Assembly (NCBI RefSeq): GCF_050436995.1
Contig: NC_134766.1
Coordinates: 7,874,001 to 7,938,000, forward strand
Origin: Anticarsia gemmatalis
Lineage: Eukaryota; Arthropoda; Insecta; Lepidoptera; Erebidae
Length of the DNA: 64,000 bases
Direction of reading: 5' to 3'
In this document: piece by piece, positions 57,663 through 64,000 of the stretch
Layout: every line of letters begins with the position of its first letter
Position numbering within the stretch: position 1 is the stretch's first letter
The notes under the pieces: model-generated
What the model saw: the letters and a program-made list of their open reading frames with translations, nothing else
What the model was told of the DNA's origin: nothing
Databases searched by the model: none
Translations under genes and position numbers: made by a program

Positions 57663-58370
57663 ATTTAAAATAAAATAAAACTTTATAGAATTTTTCCTAA
57701 CCCGGGAATTGAACATGAAACTTTGTGATCTTCAGTTGCGTACACTTGTCAGAAGTATATATTAATAATAATATTATTATGCTCTGAAGATTGACAAATA
57801 CGTGTAACAATATTTACATACAAATTCACATGACTTTGCTTACTCATAATCTATTAATAGTTATTTAAATTATATTGATAATTTCCTTATCCTTTGGTCT
57901 ACAGTGTTCGTTGGTTCGATGTTTCGGTCGGGTAAAAGTTTTGAAGTCCTGTATACAATATATTATTCGACACTGCTTAAATTTTGACACCAGGCTAATT
58001 AATCAAATTATTAAACATAACTATGCTTATTCATATTCTTTAAAACAGCCAACTAAAACCACATGTTCAATCATTTTCCCAGTAAAGTCATAACAAACCG
58101 AGTTACTATTTACTTAAACATCTGACTAATATTTTGTTGTGACATATTTGTGAAATAAAGACAGCGACTTATAAAAGATCCGTGGAGATCCGCACGTAGA
58201 ACAGAGTAACAATGTAGTATGAGTAGTTAGTCTGATATCAGTCTGTGAAAACAAATGAATCAGATTTTGTTTGTGGTAGAATTAATGCGATTGAATGAAT
58301 GAGATGTGAAGCATTTGGACATGGCAATGATAATGATAAATAATATACCTCTAGTCTACATGATGAAGAG
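57663..58370. other. AT-rich stretch with a tRNA-like relic
   Basis: 57695-57750 on the minus strand has a decayed B box (CCGGGAATTGAACATGAAAC in plus reading). A 72-codon frame at 57875-58093 has no recognisable domain. Confidence 0.35.
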
Positions 58371-58475
58371 CCCCTAAAGCCGTACTTGGTCATCGTAGCG
58401 GACTCAAGGACTAACCCCTCCCTCGATTCGGGGGGAGATCTTTGCCGAGCAGTAGAACAGTAATATATCAAAAAT
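58371..58475 (+). repeat. SINE-like repeat family C, 3' part
   Basis: CCGTACTTGGTCATCGTAGC, GACTAACCCCTCCCTCGATT and CGAGCAGTAGAACAGTAATA match the other family C copies. The minus-strand frame here is incidental. Confidence 0.65.
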
Positions 58476-59569
58476 ATACAGATAGACAAATTTATATTAC
58501 GAGAAAAAGATAACAGTTAAATTGATTTTAAGGTCCCAAAAAGGTTTTGTTGATAACTTACGTTGATGGTTTTTGTGGGATTCTCCACCTGTCATCGTAT
58601 AAACACAACACCAAACACATGCTTACTACTAAATCAAAGAGACAATATGACACTGTAATAAATATTCAGAATCTCAAAATAGTAGATCCAATAAAAGAAG
58701 TTACAATGGAACCCGCAGCTTCTCGATACAGTTATCAATACGGTGTTAAAAACTACTCTTTGTTTAGATTTTCTTTCTTTTTCTATTCCGTTTAATTTTA
58801 TGATATGAAACAAGGCATTTTCCTGTGTTGAGGCAAAAATACTTACAGGATAAACAATATAAAACCACGTAACAAATAAAATTACAATAGCGAATAAATC
58901 TAGTAATTTTCAAGCCTACATAACAATTTCCTGTAGATTACTTCAGATCTTGAAGGTATTAAAATATACTTAAACAGAATACCTGAGAGATATCGCGTAC
59001 GAGTCGTATTTTGATAAAATGAGTAACTATAATATAATAATATAAGTAAATACGTCATAGAACAAACATACATGACAGTGGAAAAGTAGATTAGCTACAT
59101 TTATTTGAAAATTCTTGTCAGGATTTTTGAAACCTACAGCTTTGTTTTAAGTTAAGAAAAACCTGCACCTATCCTCGTGGTTTAACACTAGTTTGAAAGT
59201 AACTTTTTATAATTTGGTACTTTGACATTATTTTTTAAACGGGTCAAGATGTATGTACTACATCGGAGCCATAGAATAGCGTGAGTTTGGCATTAAAAAT
59301 GTACTACAAAAATAGTCAATACACCACAGTACTACAGCCGCTAGAGGACCCATTCGATGTTTGTACAAAATGACTGAATAGCTAGTTGGTTGTCGATACT
59401 CCATAGTAGTGGAGAATCGGGCTCCCGGAGTTTGTTGTTAGAAGTAAACTTCCCCAACAACGTGGGACTATAGATTAACTGAAAATAAGTGAGTGAATTT
59501 CATGACCCACTTTTTATTCTACAAGAAGTAAATAAGATCTGATTTAGCTCTCGTAAATGGTACTATTCT
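58476..59569. other. AT-rich stretch, nothing recognised
   Basis: An 82-codon frame at 58547-58795 has no recognisable domain. No repeats were identified. Confidence 0.35.
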
Positions 59570-59730
59570 AAAGGTCAGGTGTGGCACCGACGTCTTTACG
59601 TGCTCTTTGAGGCATGAAGATACAAACTTTAAATTCATAATTCCATTTCATTAGATTCACTAAGATTTTTTATTGGGGAATCGAACCTGAGGCCAAAACA
59701 TTACCAACCGCGCCAGTAAGACATTTCTTA
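59570..59730. repeat. Old repeat cluster (family A scrap and SINE head)
   Basis: 59585-59640 (GTCTTTACGTGCTCTTTGAG) is a diverged family A piece. 59665-59725 on the minus strand carries a B-box-like GGTTCGATTCCCC. Confidence 0.4.
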
Positions 59731-60357
59731 CAATAACTCCGTAATATTCATATTTCAGTCACATCATATTCGCCAACCCTGTCTGAAACACGTGGCGTCC
59801 GCCAGTAGGTACTAATAGACCAAATGAGACGGTAAACGTACGGGTACGGCTAATTACAGACCTTTACCGCTCCATCAAGATATCTAGGTTATTATGTAAT
59901 TGTAGTATTTGTTTATAATAGACAAGTTAAGTAGATTTCGCGAGGACATTTCATTGATGGATGGACTGCTAAGTGGTCTTTGTGCTTCGAAATTCGATTT
60001 TGGTTTCTACGAGCTCACGTGTAGTAAAAGCATGTGACAGCAGAAAAATCTCTGAAAAAACTCATAAATGCTTCAAATTATTTTGAAACTACGCTTACCA
60101 CTGAAAAAGTTTACAGTTTCTATTGGTACCATTAAAAAAATACCCAATAACCTAGCCTTAAAATAAATAAGTAAAGGTTTAATAGGCCTGTTTTGACAGG
60201 GTATATTATTAAGATTGATGATTGATTAAGAAACCCTCGGATGGTATTCCTAAAAAACTATGCGTGAAAAAAGAAATTGTTAGTATATATTTATGCCAGG
60301 TGAGATGGAAGACAAATGCCTAATCCAATATTGAATAAAAAAACATTACTAAAAATA
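59731..60357. other. AT-rich stretch, nothing recognised
   Basis: No gene or repeat was identified. Confidence 0.35.
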
Positions 60358-60544
60358 TTAGGTCGGGGAAAAAGTCTTTTCGCATTATAGTATGTATGAA
60401 CTTGTAATAAAACCTCTTTGGCTTCAAGAATCACAAATGAGTACACGGTTCATTAGGTTTCTTTCAGTGAGCTCGTGAGTTTCCCAAATATCGAGCTTTA
60501 TTGTGTAGAGAAAAGATTTTAAAAAGACTTTTTCCCCGACCTAA
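60358..60544. mobile_element. Mariner-derived MITE
   Basis: A 187 bp element has perfect 23 bp inverted repeats (TTAGGTCGGGGAAAAAGTCT plus TTT) and is flanked on both sides by TA, the Tc1/mariner target duplication. It shares its left end with the truncated copy at 187-310. No transposase remains. Confidence 0.9.
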
Positions 60545-60924
60545 TATATTATTCTTCATTTTTGCTTCACTGTGAACCCTATAGTCAATACAGACTATCA
60601 ACAAATTGGCGCGATTGGTTTGAATTGGGCGGTGTACGTCGTATAATTAGACTAGTCTACGAGGACTCAATTGTAGACGAACTAATCAGTAAGTGACCTT
60701 GATTGATGAGGTCAAGGTCACAGAGAATTATGGCGTTAATTATTTTCTATACCCCATTTGTATGTTCTGATTATTTATCTTAACTATATTAGTAGCAAAA
60801 ATTGAAATGGGTCAGTTGCGAGTCGGACTCCCGCAAATTAAAGGTTTTATATTATGTTTAAATAACCAAGAATTTGTATACGAAACCCACTTTAAAATAT
60901 ATTTTTATTTGTAAAAATATGAGC
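60545..60924. other. AT-rich stretch, nothing recognised
   Basis: No gene or repeat was identified. Confidence 0.35.
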
Positions 60925-61140
60925 AGTCAAGACCACGCAAGTGGTCGCTGGTTTGAACCCCAGGAAAAACACCAATGACTTTTCAAACGTTGCATGCCTA
61001 AGAGTTCTTTAGAACAGTTCTTGAAGGATTGCAAAGTCTCCAACCCGCATTTAGCCATCGTGGTGGACTCAAAGCCTAACACCTCCCTCATTACGGGAGG
61101 AGACTCTTGCCTAGCAGTGGGACATTAATGGGTTAAATTT
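60925..61140 (+). repeat. SINE-like repeat family C (long copy)
   Basis: GTGGTCGCTGGTTTGAACCC (B-box-like), CAATGACTTTTCAAACGTTG, CAACCCGCATTTAGCCATCG and CTAGCAGTGGGACATTAATG follow the order of the 26040 copy. Confidence 0.75.
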
Positions 61141-62050
61141 ATAATTTATATTATAATTGTAAAAATATATGCCGTCCAACTATAACACTTTCTTGAGAAA
61201 CCTGCAGCAATTCGGCAACCACATCATGCAGCCGTGTGACAGACTGACGGACAGTGAAGTTATGAGTTTTTTACCCTTTGTTTAAGAATCCTTGAAAATA
61301 ACTTATTAAAACAGAAGAGTTGATTTTTTTATTTAGCTTATAAATGATGATTTATAAAAGGCTTTTATTTGCACATATTTTCATTTCCCAATTCAGAATA
61401 AAATAAATTGTCCATGCAATTCAATTAATTGAGCATTGTATCAAATGTAATTGCGGGCCCATTAGTGTTAATTACAAAATTAAATTATTCGGCTACAGCT
61501 GATGAAATACTTTTCGACCTTATTATGTCACGCGGTCTTTTGGTAGCCAAAAAACAAATTATTTAAAAATATTGACTGGCGTTATCTTTTATTGAAGTTC
61601 TAACTGTAGAAGGTAAATCTAGTAGGCAATGGCCAATAAAATTAGCTGCCAGAAAAATATTTGTTGTGGCTATAACTGGATGAAACTTACATGGATTTTA
61701 ATTCGGCTTTTTGGCGTTGCGTGATAAGACGTTGTGTCACTACAGAATAATGAAATGGATACGTGGATTATGTAGCGCGATTTCCTTCTGTCGAAACTGT
61801 CGATTTATTGACAGTGACATTTAAAATGTTTTCAAAAATTGGTTCCTACCGCTTTTTTTGCAATAGGTAACTGTCGAGCATCGAGAGTGACATTTAAAAT
61901 GTTCTCAAACATTGGTTCCTATCGCACCAGCTTAAGACGCAGATCAGCTTTTCAGACGAAACTTGATATTAATTTGCCGGTTGTCGATTGTCAATAGTAG
62001 TAGAAATTGCCCCTCAGTAAGGATTAGTGTGGGGATGTCATGACTATTCA
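61141..62050. other. AT-rich stretch with a short direct repeat
   Basis: GTGACATTTAAAATGTT followed by CAAANATTGGTTCCTA occurs at about 61815-61850 and again at about 61887-61922. No gene was recognised. Confidence 0.45.
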
Positions 62051-62173
62051 GGTCGTTTCCAACGTGCGAACTACGTCATAATCAAAAGAATCATAGGAAT
62101 ATAACAATGTGTAAGTGCGAGCGAAAGACTCCGATATAATGACATGACTAATTTCGCACGTTTGAAATGGCCC
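62051..62173 (+). mobile_element. Palindromic-ended MITE family M, copy 2
   Basis: The left end GGTCGTTTCCAACGTGCGAA and the right end (complement of GGGCCATTTCAAACGTGCGA) are inverted copies. The interior is collinear with the reverse complement of 32820-32960. Confidence 0.72.
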
Positions 62174-63051
62174 AAGAATAATGTCCCGCTACAGATATTA
62201 AATGCCTTCTCATTATAACTGACAATACCTCTGCATAACGCTTAAAGAATCTTACAATAGAAAACAAGCAATGAAAAAAACAAACAACATTCCTCTACAC
62301 ATAAACACTGGTATAGTCAAATAGTTGCGGAGTTGATAAATGGCTACACAGTTCGTGTTACGGAAATTATAAAGAGCCGGGTTTGTTGACGGTCAGTCTG
62401 TTGTGACATTGAATAGAATGTTAGGTTTGTTTTGTTTTGATTTTTGTTTCAAAGAGAGTGAGGAAAACTTTACTAAGATATAAGGTGCAATTAACTATAG
62501 AGAACAATTTCTGAAGGATAAGAATTAATAGGGAAGAGAGTCGTGTTATGTGACTATGAGCGGACCATGTATAAGCCGTATAGGATGCTGATTTTCGATT
62601 CGATTCCCGGGGCGGGTAAAGAATCCTTCTATTCATTATTTTAACTTCTGAAGTTAGATTTTGGATCTAGAAATACTTATTTAAATAGCCTCGCCCTCTG
62701 GTAATGATATTATGATAATATCGTAAATAAAACTTAATGTATTCAATTTTCCTAAAAAAACATTGTAAAACTGAATGGCATTGGCAATTCAAAAAAGAAA
62801 AAATCTCAAAAATATAGCTTAAGAAATAATTTATACTTAACAAAAATTGCTTTAATTTATATAATCCCTACTTTTTCCTACATTTTTGAGTATCTTAGCA
62901 TATTTGGAACCTACAAGTGGTTATTTTTCCCATATAGAAAATCACAACATATTACTTCATCAATCAATCAGTAACATTACTTTATCAAAACCTCATCTCA
63001 TGTAAATGGCTCCATTTACATACATTATGTTTAGGTCTCCAAATAGTACAA
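62174..63051. other. AT-rich stretch with a tRNA-like relic
   Basis: 62565-62620 carries GATTCGATTCCCGGGGC, a B-box-like sequence. The 71-codon minus-strand frame at 62421-62636 includes its complement and is incidental. Confidence 0.35.
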
Positions 63052-63302
63052 TCTATACTAATATTATAAAGCTGAAGAGTTTGTTTGTTTGTTTGAACGC
63101 GCTAATCTCAGGAACTACTGGTCCGATTTGAAAAATTCTTTCAGCGTTAGATAGTCCATTTATCGGGTTGTAGGAAGGTTATAGGCACCATTACGCTACT
63201 ACCAATAGGAACAGAGTACCAGTGAAAAATGTTACAAAAACAGGGAAAATTTTGACCCATTCTCTCTTATGTGACGCAAGCGGAGTTGCGCGGGTCAGCT
63301 AG
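63052..63302 (+). mobile_element. Non-autonomous Helitron, family 1 (complete)
   Basis: TCTATACTAATATTATAAAG after A, (GTTT)n tract, GACGCAAGCGGAGTTGCGCG hairpin, GGTCAGCTAG and then T. It is 251 bp long with both termini intact, and makes a good reference copy. Confidence 0.92.
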
Positions 63303-63569
63303 TTCTTAGATAAACCTAGTACTAAATCAAAGGACATACCGCAGACAGAGATCTTCTTAACAGGCAATTTCCCTCACTGTCCTTTACTACGTAAATTCTT
63401 CACAGACTAGTTACACTTATCAAATCTAGTAAACAGTTGGATTTAACTAGTTAAAGACGTAGGTCTTAGACCCTACGACGTGCCATTCAATGTTATGGTT
63501 TGAAGGAAATACGTGATTTATGATCTTTGCATAAATAAATTGGATTAAAATTCTGCTATATTTCATACA

Positions 63570-63760
63570 CATGTATGATATCACGCCTGTTATGTGTATT
63601 TGTACACTTACGTCCTATCCTTAGTCCTATTTAAAAGGGGGTGAGCCTATTGCCATATACCGGGACCAAACTACAGGATACTGATAAGCAGCACTCTTCC
63701 CTACCGGCAATCGAACCTGAAACTACACTACCTACTACGCCACTGAGGCAGTCAGTCCTG
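63570..63760. repeat. Repeat family F with an adjoining SINE head
   Basis: ATCACGCCTGTTATGTGTAT, GGGGGTGAGCCTATTGCCAT and ATACCGGGACCAAACTACAG are typical of a frequent lepidopteran repeat. It is followed by a minus-strand B-box-like ACCGGCAATCGAACCTGAAA and CGCCACTGAGGCAGTCA. Confidence 0.55.
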
Positions 63761-63803
63761 TAGCGGTAACTATATTATTAAGTCCTATAGGAGTGACTTG
63801 TAA

Positions 63804-63985
63804 TCACTCCGTGGCAATGGTTAAGGTAGTCGCCGTGACACTACCAAAGCGCCGAGAAGTCGTGCATTCGATTCCCACACGAAACAATCACATTCGATCT
63901 ACAAATAGTTGTTTCGTATCTGATTGTATTTTGTGTCCGTGTATGTTTGTAAAGCGACACAATGGCAATTATTCTAAATACAGAA
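63804..63985 (+). repeat. tRNA-headed SINE family B (diverged)
   Basis: CACTCCGTGGCAATGGTTAA, CATTCGATTCCCACACG, ACAAATAGTTGTTTCG and TGTATTTTGTGTCC follow the family B order. Confidence 0.7.
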
Positions 63986-64000
63986 GGTATTTAATAAAAA

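Overview
The window looks like intergenic and intronic nuclear DNA from a moth or butterfly (Lepidoptera). It is very AT-rich and has almost no intact protein-coding sequence. It is crowded with repeats of the kinds I associate with lepidopteran genomes: short Helitrons with TC and CTAG ends, tRNA-headed SINEs, 3' ends of non-LTR retrotransposons, a mariner-type short element and several palindromic MITEs. The assignment to Lepidoptera comes from recognising these families, not from a database search.

Layout. Positions 1-7.5 kb hold old repeats: two SINE tails, a mariner fragment, a family-2 Helitron and a long hairpin. Positions 7.58-14.96 kb form a nested transposon complex. A short minus-strand Helitron is split, one base pair step inside its terminus, by a 6.6 kb Helitron (7846-14458). 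That Helitron carries a helicase gene interrupted by a 3.5 kb terminal-inverted-repeat DNA transposon (9250-12772). The DNA transposon contains a GC-rich fragment of an R1/Jockey-type LINE ORF1 (about 10.0-12.0 kb), and this LINE is itself split by the 3' end of another LINE or SINE (about 11.2-11.65 kb). A complete Helitron 3' end lies inside the large Helitron at 8705, so the element looks like a head-to-tail composite that moved past its first terminator. Both helicase pieces are dead: the Rep (HUH) nuclease is absent, and the last helicase motifs have been lost through a deletion with a frameshift.

Positions 15-53 kb are AT-rich DNA with about ten more short Helitrons (one chimeric, two associated with duplications), SINEs, a LINE 3' end with an (AT)n tract, an (ATAC)n microsatellite, a 40 bp perfect palindrome and several hairpins. 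At 54.0 kb there is a credible first coding exon of a host gene: an ATG in an insect-like context, 31 codons, then a consensus GTAAGT donor. A 23 bp-stem hairpin lies just upstream, in the likely 5' untranslated region. The remaining 10 kb would then be its first intron, filled with SINEs, a mariner MITE, a second copy of a palindromic MITE and another Helitron.

There is no operon-like organisation. The main content of the window is a history of transposon nesting, tandem Helitron formation and end-swapping.
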